A DNA stretch of 52,809 nt from Candidatus Methylomirabilota bacterium (lineage in GTDB: Bacteria; Methylomirabilota; Methylomirabilia; Methylomirabilales; Methylomirabilaceae). Shown here in pieces: positions 19,265 to 27,952 of the stretch. Location: positions 1-52,809 of the forward strand of contig JACQQF010000069.1 of assembly GCA_016207095.1 (NCBI GenBank), read 5' to 3'. The translations under genes and the position numbers were made by a program. The notes beneath the pieces are model-generated. The model saw only the letters and a program-made list of their open reading frames with translations, was not told where the DNA came from and searched no databases. Numbering within the stretch: position 1 is the stretch's first letter; each line of letters opens with the position of its first letter.

Positions 19265-20722
19265 TCAGTAACGCTGGGCGAGGCCCTCTCGTTCGATCCG
19301 GTGGGGCCGATAGGCGACCGACGTTTCAACGCAGGACTTACTGGTGGGAAGGAGCTTGCCCGGGTTGCACCGCTGGGTCCGATCGAAGGCGTTCCGAACC
19401 TTTCGCATCGCGTCGAGGTCGTCCGGACTGTACATGAGGGGCATGAAGTCGATCTTCTCCATCCCGATCCCATGCTCTCCCGTAATACTGCCACCGACGG
19501 AAAGGCACAGTTTCATGATCTCCGCCCCGGCTGCAATGGCCCTCTGCAGCTCCCCTTCTCGCCGTGAGTCAAAGCAGATGAGGGGATGAAGGTTACCATC
19601 GCCGGCGTGGAAGACGTTGGCGATCAGAAAGTCGTAGCGCCGGCCGATCGCTTCGATCTCCCTCAGCACATACGGGAGTTTGGTTCGCGGCACAACCCCA
19701 TCCTGCAGATAGTACTCATGGGTAATACGACCGACGGCCGCGGCTGCGCCTTTCCGTCCCTTCCAGAGCAGGGCCCGCTCCTGATCGTCCTTGGCGTTTC
19801 GCAGGTCCAGAACCCCCTGGGTCCGGCAAATCCCTTCGATCCCTCTGGCTTGGGCGGCGATCTCGGCCGCCGGCCCGTCCAGCTCGATGAGGAGGACCGC
19901 CCCGGCCCCCTCATGATAGCCGATGTGCAGCCACTCTTCCAGCGCGCGGATGATGTGCCTGTCCATCAGCTCCAGGGCCGACGGGATGATCCCTGCCGCG
20001 ATGATCGTAGACACGACCTCGCTGGCCTCTTCGATCCCCCGGAATGAGGCCAGCAGCGTCTGCACCGCCTCCGGCTGGCGAACGAGGCGGACGATCACCT
20101 TCGTACAAATCCCAAAGGTTCCTTCGGAGCCGACGAAGAGGCCGGTCAGGTCGTAGCCGGGAACGTCGAGGGTCTTGCCGCCAACCTGGACGATCTCTCC
20201 AGATGAGAGGACCAGCTCGAGCCCAAGGATATGCATGGTGGTGGCCCCGTACTTGAGACAATGAGGGCCACCGGCATTCTCCGCCACATTGCCGCCGATG
20301 CTGGAGGCGGTCTGGCTCGCGGGATCGGGGGCGAAGAAGTACCCGTGATCTCGAACGGCCTGAGTCAGAGCGATGTTCACCAGCCCGGGCTCCACGACGG
20401 CGCGTTGGTTCGGCAGATCGATCTCCAGGATGCGGTTCATCCGGTTGAGCCCGATCATGACGCCGCCCTTCAGCGGAAGGGCCCCGCCCGAGAGGCCGGT
20501 CCCTGCCCCACGCGGCACGACGGCAAGCCCCTCCCGATCGCACACCTTGACGACTGCGGCCACCTGCTCCGTCGTGTCGGGGAGGACCACCACATCAGGC
20601 ACAGCCTTGTCCAGGTAGGTCATCCCGTCACACTCATAGACGATCAATTCATCCGCATCGGAGATGACCCACTCCCGGCCGACGATCGCCGCCAGTTCGT
20701 CAACGATCTTGGACTTATCCAT
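19265..20722 (-). CDS. glcD: Glycolate oxidase subunit GlcD-like FAD-linked oxidase
   Basis: This 485-residue FAD-binding protein of the 2-hydroxyacid dehydrogenase type has VVVLPDTTEQVAAVVKVC, the flavin-contact PRGAGTGLSGGALPL, SSIGGNVAENAGGPHCLKYG, the metal/active-site NVFHAGDGNLHP, and the C-terminal GGSITGEHGIG. With GlcE and GlcF, encoded upstream, it should oxidise glycolate (or D-lactate) to glyoxylate and pass electrons to the quinone pool. It is separated from glcF by two sugar-modification genes. Confidence 0.9.
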   Translation of the reverse strand: MDKSKIVDELAAIVGREWVISDADELIVYECDGMTYLDKAVPDVVVLPDTTEQVAAVVKVCDREGLAVVPRGAGTGLSGGALPLKGGVMIGLNRMNRILEIDLPNQRAVVEPGLVNIALTQAVRDHGYFFAPDPASQTASSIGGNVAENAGGPHCLKYGATTMHILGLELVLSSGEIVQVGGKTLDVPGYDLTGLFVGSEGTFGICTKVIVRLVRQPEAVQTLLASFRGIEEASEVVSTIIAAGIIPSALELMDRHIIRALEEWLHIGYHEGAGAVLLIELDGPAAEIAAQARGIEGICRTQGVLDLRNAKDDQERALLWKGRKGAAAAVGRITHEYYLQDGVVPRTKLPYVLREIEAIGRRYDFLIANVFHAGDGNLHPLICFDSRREGELQRAIAAGAEIMKLCLSVGGSITGEHGIGMEKIDFMPLMYSPDDLDAMRKVRNAFDRTQRCNPGKLLPTSKSCVETSVAYRPHRIEREGLAQRY

Positions 20723-20764
20723 TATGATGCTCGCCTTCTAGCAGCCAACGATGATGAGCCACCT

Positions 20765-21865
20765 CTATCGGCCCTCTTGTCGTTTCAGCAGTCTCATCAT
20801 CCGCTGATAGGCTGGCATCACAAAGCGGTATTTTATCGGCCCGTAGCGCCTGCGCAGTCGCCAGCCTAAGAAGTACGCGTAAGCCATAGCGCGCTCCCTG
20901 GCATTGTCCTTCGCCCGCCCCCTTCTCACGTGTTCCCTGAGGACCTCTCGGTACAGTTCGAGTAATCCATCCACTGCTCCATCGCGTCCCGCGGTAGCAC
21001 GGATTCGCCGTGAGACTTCGGCAGCGTCCTTTGGGTCGTAACAAGCGATCTCCCAGCCGATCACGTCAGGATGGATCGGTCCCGAGAGGGTATGTCTCCC
21101 GAAGTTAAGGGACCGGAGCCGATCCAATTCACCAGTCGTTACCATGGGACCCGCGCCTGCCACGTCGCAGAGGATCACGGCCGCGCCGACTGCGGCCGCT
21201 TCTAGGGCGCACCGCCCCTTGGCGAACACGAGATCATATCGCCCGAGCACTTCCTCCGGCCTTGCGCAGACATTGCCTGCGCTTGCCCCTATGACATCAA
21301 GCGCGATGCCCGCACGACCACACGCCTCGCGTACCGCCCCCACGTGGGTGCGCTCGCTCGCGTTGTTGCTAAAGACTAATGCGCGCGCAAGGCGAGGCGG
21401 GAGAGGGTCGCGAGGAGTGAATCGCTTGAGATCAACGAAGTTCGGCAGCACGCGGACTCGGTCCTCCGGGATGCCGTGCCTCCGCACAAGCCGGTCGCGG
21501 CAAGCGAGATCGACGGCCACATACTTGAGAATGCGCGGGAACCGCGGCGGGCTGTCATGCCAGGCCCGCGAGTCGTGGCAGAAAAAGACTGCCGGTACGC
21601 CCGCGAAACGCAATAGCGCCTTCACCGTGGGGAGGTTGTGATGTCCGTGAATCACATCAGGCGGCGTAGCGACCGCCCTCAGGTTATCAACCACCGTGAC
21701 TCCCGCGTCCCGGAGTTCCTCGGCTACCAGCCCCAGCTCAGGAGAGTAGACCATCGGGGTGTAACCACGATCGAGCAACCCCGTTGCCAGGTCGCGAACA
21801 TACAGCTCCGTTCCCGTCCGTGTCGCGAGCGTGATGTTGGTGATGAGGATTCGCAACCCGCTCAT
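20765..21865 (-). CDS. Glycosyltransferase, GT-B type (GT4-like)
   Basis: The 366-residue protein has an N-terminal block LRILITNITLATRTGTELYVRDLA typical of the acceptor domain of GT-B enzymes, then DVIHGHHNL, and a donor-domain segment VRVLPNFVDLKRFTP. The usual EGxPxxxLEA donor motif is replaced by a shorter FAKGRCALEAAAVGAAVI. The start overlaps the deacetylase stop (TGATG), so the pair is translationally coupled. Donor and acceptor are unknown; together they suggest deacetylation and glycosylation of an amino-sugar glycan. Confidence 0.8.
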   Translation of the reverse strand: MSGLRILITNITLATRTGTELYVRDLATGLLDRGYTPMVYSPELGLVAEELRDAGVTVVDNLRAVATPPDVIHGHHNLPTVKALLRFAGVPAVFFCHDSRAWHDSPPRFPRILKYVAVDLACRDRLVRRHGIPEDRVRVLPNFVDLKRFTPRDPLPPRLARALVFSNNASERTHVGAVREACGRAGIALDVIGASAGNVCARPEEVLGRYDLVFAKGRCALEAAAVGAAVILCDVAGAGPMVTTGELDRLRSLNFGRHTLSGPIHPDVIGWEIACYDPKDAAEVSRRIRATAGRDGAVDGLLELYREVLREHVRRGRAKDNARERAMAYAYFLGWRLRRRYGPIKYRFVMPAYQRMMRLLKRQEGR

Positions 21866-22659
21866 CAGCCGGTCCTTCCCGTGAATCGCCACAGCGCCTC
21901 CGCCAGTGGGAGGACATGCTGCCGATAGCGAATCACCTGCTCGTAATGGCCAGCCGAGACCTGTCCCTCGCCATGTCGTTCATAAGCGGGGGGCTCCTCC
22001 GTCAGGCCTGGGCATTCAGCCCGACCGGCAATGGGCCGGAACCACTCCACGCGGAATGCCTCGATCCCGAACTGCTCGAGCGAAGCCTTCGCCTCGTCAG
22101 CGACTTCGGCATAGTTCCGCGCCGCTTCCAGTTTCCTCGCAAAGGCCTCGTCGTCCAAGTGGAGACAGGTCGAACTGCCACGCAGCGCCTTTGGACATTG
22201 GTCCGGTCGGCTCATGACCAAAAAGTCGAAAGTGGCAACCCGATGGTCTATAGACTGGTTCGCGATCTCTACAGCCGCATTGACGACAAGGCGGCAGACA
22301 TCATGCGCCATGATTGTGCCTTCAGCGGCATCGCTAACGACGTACTCAATGCGGTTGCGGACCATTGCGTCAGCAAGCTGCTCCGCGAGTCCGACGAAGA
22401 GGTCGAAGTCTCCCTTCAGAACAGCCGAGTACAGCATCAGGTCCGTGAGAACTCCGTAGATGGAGCCTGGTTCAGCGCCAACACGGGCAAGGACCTGTGT
22501 CGTCGAGCCCAATCTCGATCGACCCGAACGCCCGGAGCCATCAGTCAGCACAAAGACCGTAGGCCGCGCGAGCTCGAGCCATCCGTGAACCCGTAGCTCG
22601 TGACCGGGGTGGGCAACAACCAGCGCAGTTCGTGAACCCGGAACAGCCGGCAGCCTCAT
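21865..22659 (-). CDS. PIG-L/LmbE-like deacetylase family protein
   Basis: The N-terminus ALVVAHPGHELRVHGWLE corresponds to the AHPDDE zinc motif of PIG-L deacetylases, with the two aspartates replaced by Gly and His. A later EGTIMAHDVCRLV resembles the second metal-binding region. The fold assignment is fair, but the altered motif means catalysis as a classical zinc deacetylase is not assured. It is coupled by TGATG to a glycosyltransferase and lies six to nine bases after glcF. ATG at 22659 is preferred over TTG at 22662. Confidence 0.7.
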   Translation of the reverse strand: MRLPAVPGSRTALVVAHPGHELRVHGWLELARPTVFVLTDGSGRSGRSRLGSTTQVLARVGAEPGSIYGVLTDLMLYSAVLKGDFDLFVGLAEQLADAMVRNRIEYVVSDAAEGTIMAHDVCRLVVNAAVEIANQSIDHRVATFDFLVMSRPDQCPKALRGSSTCLHLDDEAFARKLEAARNYAEVADEAKASLEQFGIEAFRVEWFRPIAGRAECPGLTEEPPAYERHGEGQVSAGHYEQVIRYRQHVLPLAEALWRFTGRTG

Positions 22660-22668
22660 CAATGTTCC

Positions 22669-24027
22669 TTACTTGACCGCCCTCACCATAGCCTTTGAGC
22701 CGCCCTCTCCGGCGCCGGCGTCGTAGGCCCAGGCGAGCAGCTCGACCGGATGGGCGACGCGAACCTTCATGCCACGCCGCTTCATCCCTACATCGAGCTG
22801 GATCAAGCAACCTGGATTGCCGCTCACAACAACCTCGGCGCCGCTCTCAGCGATCCGATTCAGCTTCCGCTCTAGCATCTGGCGGGCTTCCGTGGGGTGA
22901 ATCAGGTTGTAGATCCCCGCGCTGCCGCAGCACACATCTGACTCTTTCAACTCGACGAACTGGGAGTCCGGGATCGATCTAATCAATGTGCGCGGTTCAG
23001 ATCTGACCCGCTGTCCATGGACCAGGTGGCAGGGCTCGTGGTACGTCACCTTCAGCGGAACGCTCCCCAGCTTTCCGTTCATCGGGGCGGCGGCCAGCAC
23101 CTGCGAGACGTCTTTCACCTTTTTGCCGAAGATTGCTGCCCGGGTCGCGTACTGCGGGTCACCATGCAACAAGTCGCCATATGCCTTCATGGCCGAGCCG
23201 CACCCCGCGGCATTGACGACCACGGTATCGACCTCCGCTCGCTCAAAGATCTCTATGGTCTTTCTCGCGAACGCCTTGCCCCGCTCTCGCTCCCCTTCGT
23301 GAATCAAGAGGGAGCCACAGCACCCCTGCCCCTTTGGTGCCACCACCTCGTATCCATTCTCCGCCAGGACCCGCGCCGTCGCCAGGTTTACGCCGGGGAA
23401 CAGCACGCTCTGTACGCAGCCGGCGAGCAGGCCCACGCGACCCCGTTTTGGCCCGATGGCACGGGTCATCTCGGGAAGCGCGTGGCGAAGGCTCAGGTCA
23501 GGGATCGATGGCATCAATCCCTCCATCTCTCCCAGGCGACCGAACAGCGTCAGGAGACCGGAGGCCCGGACAAGAGCCTGTAGACCGGACTTCTGGTAGA
23601 GCCTCAACCCACGAAGCAACCACGTCAGTCGATCGGCATCGGTGAAATAATAAAGGATAAACTCACGTAGGCGCCTTTCGGCTGGCGGATAGGTATAATT
23701 CCGCTTGACCTGCCCTCTCGCCGACTCCATAAGGTGGCCGAACTGGACCCCGGATGGACAGGCGGTTTCGCAGGCCCGGCAGACCAGGCAAAGCTTCATG
23801 TGCTTCACGAAGTTGTCGCTGATCCCGATCTTCCCCTCAGAGGCCGAGCGGATCAAGTAGATCCTGCCACGCGGAGAATCCAACTCGTTGCCGAGGATCC
23901 GGTAGGTGGGGCAGGCCGGCAGGCAGAAGCCGCAGTGGATGCAGTCGAGATAGAGCTCCGTATCGGGCGGATCGATCGCGTCAAACGCACTCTTTTGAGT
24001 GGAACGACCAACTCCCTCGCTGACCAT
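22669..24027 (-). CDS. glcF: Glycolate oxidase iron-sulfur subunit GlcF-like
   Basis: Two 4Fe-4S motifs lie in the N-terminal third (CIHCGFCLPACPTYRI and CLVCRACETACPSG). Two CCG domains follow, with CCGSLL, HEPCHLVHGQ, CCGSAGIYNL and GNPGCLIQL, as in GlcF and heterodisulfide-reductase-like proteins. It should accept electrons from the GlcD/GlcE flavoproteins and deliver them to membrane quinones. The length of 452 residues is typical. Confidence 0.9.
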   Translation of the reverse strand: MVSEGVGRSTQKSAFDAIDPPDTELYLDCIHCGFCLPACPTYRILGNELDSPRGRIYLIRSASEGKIGISDNFVKHMKLCLVCRACETACPSGVQFGHLMESARGQVKRNYTYPPAERRLREFILYYFTDADRLTWLLRGLRLYQKSGLQALVRASGLLTLFGRLGEMEGLMPSIPDLSLRHALPEMTRAIGPKRGRVGLLAGCVQSVLFPGVNLATARVLAENGYEVVAPKGQGCCGSLLIHEGERERGKAFARKTIEIFERAEVDTVVVNAAGCGSAMKAYGDLLHGDPQYATRAAIFGKKVKDVSQVLAAAPMNGKLGSVPLKVTYHEPCHLVHGQRVRSEPRTLIRSIPDSQFVELKESDVCCGSAGIYNLIHPTEARQMLERKLNRIAESGAEVVVSGNPGCLIQLDVGMKRRGMKVRVAHPVELLAWAYDAGAGEGGSKAMVRAVK

Positions 24028-24042
24028 CCTTCTGCATCCCTC

Positions 24043-24080
24043 TTGGGACCTGGAACCCTGAACTGTGAACTGTGAACTAA
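24043..24080. repeat. Short heptamer array (GTGAACT type)
   Basis: Five 7-base units run in phase: GGGACCT, GGAACCC, TGAACTG, TGAACTG, TGAACTA. This is the same heptad style as the GTTCATG arrays at 25620-25722, in the opposite sense. Confidence 0.65.
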
Positions 24081-24097
24081 TACAAACGCATTAAGTG

Positions 24098-24175
24098 GGG
24101 TGTCATTCTGAGCAGAGCGAAGAATCTGAGTATCCGAAGAGCGAGACCCTTCGCTTCGCTCAGGGTGACAGGTCG
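24098..24175. repeat. Palindromic intergenic repeat (CATTCTGAGC...GCTCAGGGTG)
   Basis: GTCATTCTGAGCAGAGCGAA at the left is mirrored by TTCGCTTCGCTCAGGGTGAC at the right, forming an imperfect hairpin of roughly 70 bp. Similar sequences are common intergenic repeats in environmental bacterial genomes. The rest of the 24028-24246 gap holds the heptamer array and no gene. Confidence 0.75.
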
Positions 24176-24246
24176 CGGACAACCGGCCCCACAGTGAGGA
24201 GGGTTTTCTAAGCAACCACGGTGTAACAGGATTTATGGCGCTTGCA

Positions 24247-25608
24247 TTAGATGCCCCCCACAAACCGACCCGGATTCAAGATCCGATGGGGATCGAACTG
24301 CTGTTTCAATTCCTGCATCAACGGCAAGGCCTTTCCGACCGGTCCCCACACATCGACCGCGGCCTTGAGGGCTGGAGGGGCCGACATCACCACGAGGTTG
24401 CCGCCCTCGCGCACGATCGAATCCCGGAGTGCCTCGATCGCCTTCGCCATCACCTCGACCGCCACGCCCGGCTCGCCTGCATTATTGGTCCAGTGCAGTC
24501 GGACGATCCCGCTCCCTGCCTCACAAATCGCGAAGGACTGCAAACCAACGGCGCGCGCGATCTCCTCACCACGGCGAACCGCCTCGAGAACCTTACTGAT
24601 CACGACGCTCGCTTTCAACACCGCCCCCACCCGGCCATTGCGTTCGCCGGGCATAAACTCGCTGATCGCTGTCCGGAAGCGCTCCTGGGCATCCCCCTCA
24701 AGGAGGAATCCACCCCCAGCCCCGTTCCGCTCCGAGATCCTCTTGATCTGGCCGAGCTGCGCATCAACCGCCTCGGCCACGCTTCCTACCGAGGAGGCGA
24801 GCGCGACATGTCCTTGCGGAAGGGAGAGACCGGCCAACCTCGCAACCGATTGCGCCGCGGGAGATGAGAGGAGCTCGAGGCTGCTCGGCACGATTGGCGC
24901 AGCGAGCATCTCTGCCACCGCTGAGGATGCGCCCTCTCCGTCCGGGAAGGAGGCGACCCAGGTCCGCTCCACCGCCGGCAGCGGATAGATCCTAAACGTC
25001 GCCTCCACGATGATCCCCAACGTCCCGAGCGAGCCGATGTAGAGCTTCGGCATGTCATAGCCGCTGACGTTCTTCACCACCTTTGCGCCGCCCCTCGTCG
25101 CGGTGCCGTCGGCATGGACAACGCGAAGCCCGATCAGCAGGTCGCGGGCGGCGCCGTACAGGAGCCGTCGCGGGCCGCTCGCATTGGTGGCCAGGATCCC
25201 GCCGATCGTTGCCCGGGCAGCCAGTGGAGGATCGAGGGGCAAGAACTGCCCTCGCTGGCCGAGGTAGGCCTGGACCTCGCGAAGCAAAGCGCCCCCCTGG
25301 ATAGTAACGGTGAGGTCAGCCGGTTCGTGTTCGATGACCCGATTGAACCGTGCGAGCCCGACAAGCAGGTCGACCCTTTCAGGAATGCCGCCAAAGGAGA
25401 TCTTCGTGCCGCTTCCCCACGGCACGACCGACAGGCGCTCTGAGGAGGCCAACCGCATGACCTTAGAGATCTCCTCCACAGTGGCCGGAAACACCGCCGC
25501 TGTTGGCGCCTTCCCGTCCACGGCGTACTGGGCGCACCGCTCTTGGGCCAGGACGTGCTCCTGCCCAACGATCCCTGCAAGCCGCGCCGCCAGCAGATCA
25601 GGCGTCAT
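24247..25608 (-). CDS. glcE: Glycolate oxidase FAD-binding subunit GlcE-like
   Basis: This FAD_binding_4 protein of about 453 residues has VVPWGSGTKISFGG at the flavin phosphate site, TIGGILATNASGPRRLLYGAARDLLIG, and VKNVSGYDMPKLYIGSLGTLGII, all characteristic of GlcE. The C-terminal ILNPGRFVGGI fits the family ending. It is upstream of glcF on the same strand, separated by about 220 bp of repeats. ATG at 25608 is preferred; a GTG two codons earlier is possible. Confidence 0.9.
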   Translation of the reverse strand: MTPDLLAARLAGIVGQEHVLAQERCAQYAVDGKAPTAAVFPATVEEISKVMRLASSERLSVVPWGSGTKISFGGIPERVDLLVGLARFNRVIEHEPADLTVTIQGGALLREVQAYLGQRGQFLPLDPPLAARATIGGILATNASGPRRLLYGAARDLLIGLRVVHADGTATRGGAKVVKNVSGYDMPKLYIGSLGTLGIIVEATFRIYPLPAVERTWVASFPDGEGASSAVAEMLAAPIVPSSLELLSSPAAQSVARLAGLSLPQGHVALASSVGSVAEAVDAQLGQIKRISERNGAGGGFLLEGDAQERFRTAISEFMPGERNGRVGAVLKASVVISKVLEAVRRGEEIARAVGLQSFAICEAGSGIVRLHWTNNAGEPGVAVEVMAKAIEALRDSIVREGGNLVVMSAPPALKAAVDVWGPVGKALPLMQELKQQFDPHRILNPGRFVGGI

Positions 25609-25617
25609 GTGCACGCC

Positions 25618-25722
25618 GGTTCAGAGTTCATGGTTGATAGTTCATAGATTGGGACACGCGCACAAAATCTTCGTCGTGAACTGACAATCCACCATGAACC
25701 ATGAACTCCGAACTATGAACGT
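25618..25722. repeat. Heptamer array with facing inverted arms (GTTCATG type)
   Basis: Left arm: GTTCATG, GTTGATA, GTTCATA (about 25625-25645). Right arm: CATGAAC, CATGAAC, TCCGAAC, TATGAAC (about 25693-25720), the reverse complement of the same unit. A third partial block GTGAACTGACAATCC lies between them. The arms could pair over about 25 bp. This is a different unit sequence from the GCACCTC arrays but has the same 7-base period. Confidence 0.8.
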
Positions 25723-25729
25723 TTTTCGG

Positions 25730-27097
25730 TTACAGGCTGCCTTCGTCCTGCACAAGACACACTGCGGCCTCAAAGGCTCGAATGGTCTTCTCCAGGTCCT
25801 CGTCCGAGTGAGCGGCTGAAATCCAGCCGTGGAAGAGCGGAAGATCAACGCCGTGCAGGATCAGGGCACACCGCAGCATGTGATACGCTTCCAGATTCGG
25901 ATGCCCCATGAGCACTCGGTGGTCCAGCCGTGAGTCGGGGCACGCGACGTCAAGGCCGTGCCGCCCAGGGCCGAGAAAGAGGTTGATGATCGAGGACTCA
26001 CCGTAGACATGGGCATCCACGCCGAGCGTCTCGATCACCTCCGCGATTCCGGCCCGCAGAATCTCTCCGGCGCGATCGGCCTTGGCCTGAGCCTGGCCGT
26101 CGGCGAGCTGCTCCAGGGTGGCAATGCCCGCGGCGGCAGAGAGTGGATTCGCGTTGAACGTCCCGGCGTGAGCGACTCGATCTTCCCGGTTCCAGACCGA
26201 GTCGTCCCTGAACGCCAGTTGGTCCATGATCACAGCGCTGCCTACCACAGCGCCGCCCGGCAGGCCGCCAGCCAGGATCTTGGCGAGAGTGGTCAGGTCT
26301 GCATAGATCTCGTAGCGCTGCTGCGCGCCCCCGGGTGCGAATCGGAACCCGGTGATCACTTCGTCGAAGATCAGGACCATGCCCTGTGCCCGCGTGAACT
26401 CTCGCAGCCGCGTCAGGAAGCCTCGGTCGGTCGGGATGGTTCCGGAGCTCCCACCGCCCGGCTCGAGGATGACGCCGGCGATGTCGTCCCTCCTGGAGGT
26501 CAGAGCCACGAAGGCGTCCCAATCGTTCGGCGGGCAGATCAGAAGGCCGGCCAGGACGCCTTGAGGCACGCCAGCGGAGACGGGACGATCGAACGGCGGG
26601 CGGACCGCCGCGACCGCGTAGTCATGCCACCCATGAAAATGGCCTTCGAACTTCACGATCTTGTCTTTGCCTGTTGCGGCCCTGGCCAGCCGGATCGCCA
26701 GCAGCGTCGCCTCGGTGCCGGATCCGACAAAGCGGACCCGCTCGGCGCGCGGCATCAGCTTGAGTACGGCCTCCGCCCATCGCACCTCGAGCTCGTGACA
26801 GGCGCCATAGTGGGTCCCGCGACCGAGTTGACTCCCGACGGCCTGTTGGACGGCCGGGTTCGCATGTCCAAGGAACAGCGCGCCATGACCGACCCAGTAG
26901 TCGATCAACTCGTGGCCATCGACATCCCATTTCCTGGATCCGCCGGCCCTATCCGCATAGATGGGGAATGGCCGGAGATACCGGATGTCATGAGTAAGGC
27001 CGCCGGCGATGGCCGCCTTGGCCCGACGGAACAGTGCCTCCGACCGTGGATGCGCCCGGCGAAATTGCTCTTCAACCGACACCTTGGTTTTCGTCAT
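25730..27097 (-). CDS. Glutamate-1-semialdehyde 2,1-aminomutase family class III aminotransferase
   Basis: The 455-residue PLP enzyme has FVGSGTEATLLAIRLARAATGKDKIVKFEGHFHGWHD, the PLP-phosphate region FDEVITGFRF, and the Schiff-base lysine in TTLAKILAGGLPGGAVVG. It matches the GSAM branch of class III aminotransferases. It may be HemL itself, but the C-terminus and the coupling to a glutaredoxin-like gene rather than to heme genes leave room for a related aminotransferase. ATG at 27097 has GGAG eight bases upstream, and the much longer open frame is an overlap with the upstream gene. Confidence 0.83.
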   Translation of the reverse strand: MTKTKVSVEEQFRRAHPRSEALFRRAKAAIAGGLTHDIRYLRPFPIYADRAGGSRKWDVDGHELIDYWVGHGALFLGHANPAVQQAVGSQLGRGTHYGACHELEVRWAEAVLKLMPRAERVRFVGSGTEATLLAIRLARAATGKDKIVKFEGHFHGWHDYAVAAVRPPFDRPVSAGVPQGVLAGLLICPPNDWDAFVALTSRRDDIAGVILEPGGGSSGTIPTDRGFLTRLREFTRAQGMVLIFDEVITGFRFAPGGAQQRYEIYADLTTLAKILAGGLPGGAVVGSAVIMDQLAFRDDSVWNREDRVAHAGTFNANPLSAAAGIATLEQLADGQAQAKADRAGEILRAGIAEVIETLGVDAHVYGESSIINLFLGPGRHGLDVACPDSRLDHRVLMGHPNLEAYHMLRCALILHGVDLPLFHGWISAAHSDEDLEKTIRAFEAAVCLVQDEGSL

Positions 27098-27393
27098 CAG
27101 CTCGTCTCCTTCGCCGCGACTCCGAGAATCCACCGCTGCCAAAGCAAGAAGGTCAGCTTGCGGCGGAGCGCCGCTTCGCTCACCCGATACTTGAAGGCCT
27201 TGCGACCATCGAGGTAGAGCACCGGGATCTCCTCGGCGAATCGGCCAAACAGCGAGGCATCGGCGCGAATGTCGATCTCCCTGATGGCAAGCGGATATTC
27301 CCCGCGAAGGCGCTCGAGCACTGACCTCATCTCGCGACAGAGGCTGCACTCCTCAGTCGTATAAAGCTCAGCAACGATCGGTTTGGCATTCAT
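27097..27393 (-). CDS. Glutaredoxin-like (DUF836) thioredoxin-fold protein
   Basis: The 98-residue protein has a CxxC motif in YTTEECSLCREM and the cis-proline region EEIPVLYLDGRKAFKYRVSEAALRRKL of small glutaredoxin-like proteins. Its TGA overlaps the ATG of the aminotransferase (TGATG). A longer in-frame start at 27426 exists, but the ATG at 27393 directly precedes the fold. Confidence 0.82.
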   Translation of the reverse strand: MNAKPIVAELYTTEECSLCREMRSVLERLRGEYPLAIREIDIRADASLFGRFAEEIPVLYLDGRKAFKYRVSEAALRRKLTFLLWQRWILGVAAKETS

Positions 27394-27584
27394 GATTCCC
27401 GCCAGTAGTGATGGTGACGTTACCACGCTGAATCCTTACTGTCAACGCGACCCTGCCTGCCTTTGGCTCTTCTGCTGCTCTCTTGATGACCTCTCTCATT
27501 ATCAATCGACATCTCGCCTCTTGCATCCGCTACTATGGCTCATCTTCGGTCTGAGCCAGAAATGTCCCCCTCGTAAACTCTCAG

Positions 27585-27933
27585 TAACTTATTGATTTAT
27601 CTAGTTATTATAACGAACAAGTGATTGTTTTCCCAAGCAAAAAAAAGGCTTGACAGTCACGTGAACGTAGGCTAAAAGAGACTTCTCTTCTGGAGGTCGA
27701 AGCCCGCAAATGCCCATTGGACGCGGTTTTCCACAGTTGCACTATATGTCATACCTGTCGGCACCATGCAAAATGCTGGCTCTAATGCGGCGGGGCGGGC
27801 GTTTCCGCCTTATCCACACCTGGGGATAAGTCTGTGGATAACCGAACCCGCGTCCCGCAAGGCTTTTTCAGTGGCCGAGCGCACTTTCCATAACACATTC
27901 AACTGGTTAGATGAGGAGGCTGCTTGTGGATAA
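27585..27933. other. Probable replication origin (oriC) upstream of dnaA
   Basis: Three perfect DnaA boxes TTATCCACA are present: 27810-27818 (plus), 27833-27841 and 27925-27933 (minus). One-mismatch boxes lie at 27727-27735 (TTTTCCACA) and 27821-27829. An AT-rich stretch at 27587-27648 could be the unwinding element. Genes run leftwards on the left side for 27 kb and dnaA runs rightwards, as expected at an origin. Apart from these elements the 27394-27952 gap shows no gene. Confidence 0.82.
27650..27678 (+). promoter_or_regulatory. Putative dnaA promoter
   Basis: TTGACA (27650-27655) and TAAAAG (27673-27678) are separated by 17 bases: a perfect -35 and a weak -10. The DnaA boxes lie between it and the dnaA start, which would allow autoregulation by DnaA. 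Confidence 0.5.
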
Positions 27934-27952
27934 CAACGGTGGAGGTCAGGAG

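Noticed and set aside
24098-24175. tRNA or small RNA gene between glcE and glcF
   Set aside because: The symmetry is a single long palindrome without a cloverleaf, and the sequence resembles a common dispersed repeat.
27911-27952. ATG at 27911 as the dnaA start
   Set aside because: It has a weak ribosome site and would place a perfect DnaA box inside the coding region; ATG at 27953 has GGAGGT at ideal spacing and starts just before domain I.
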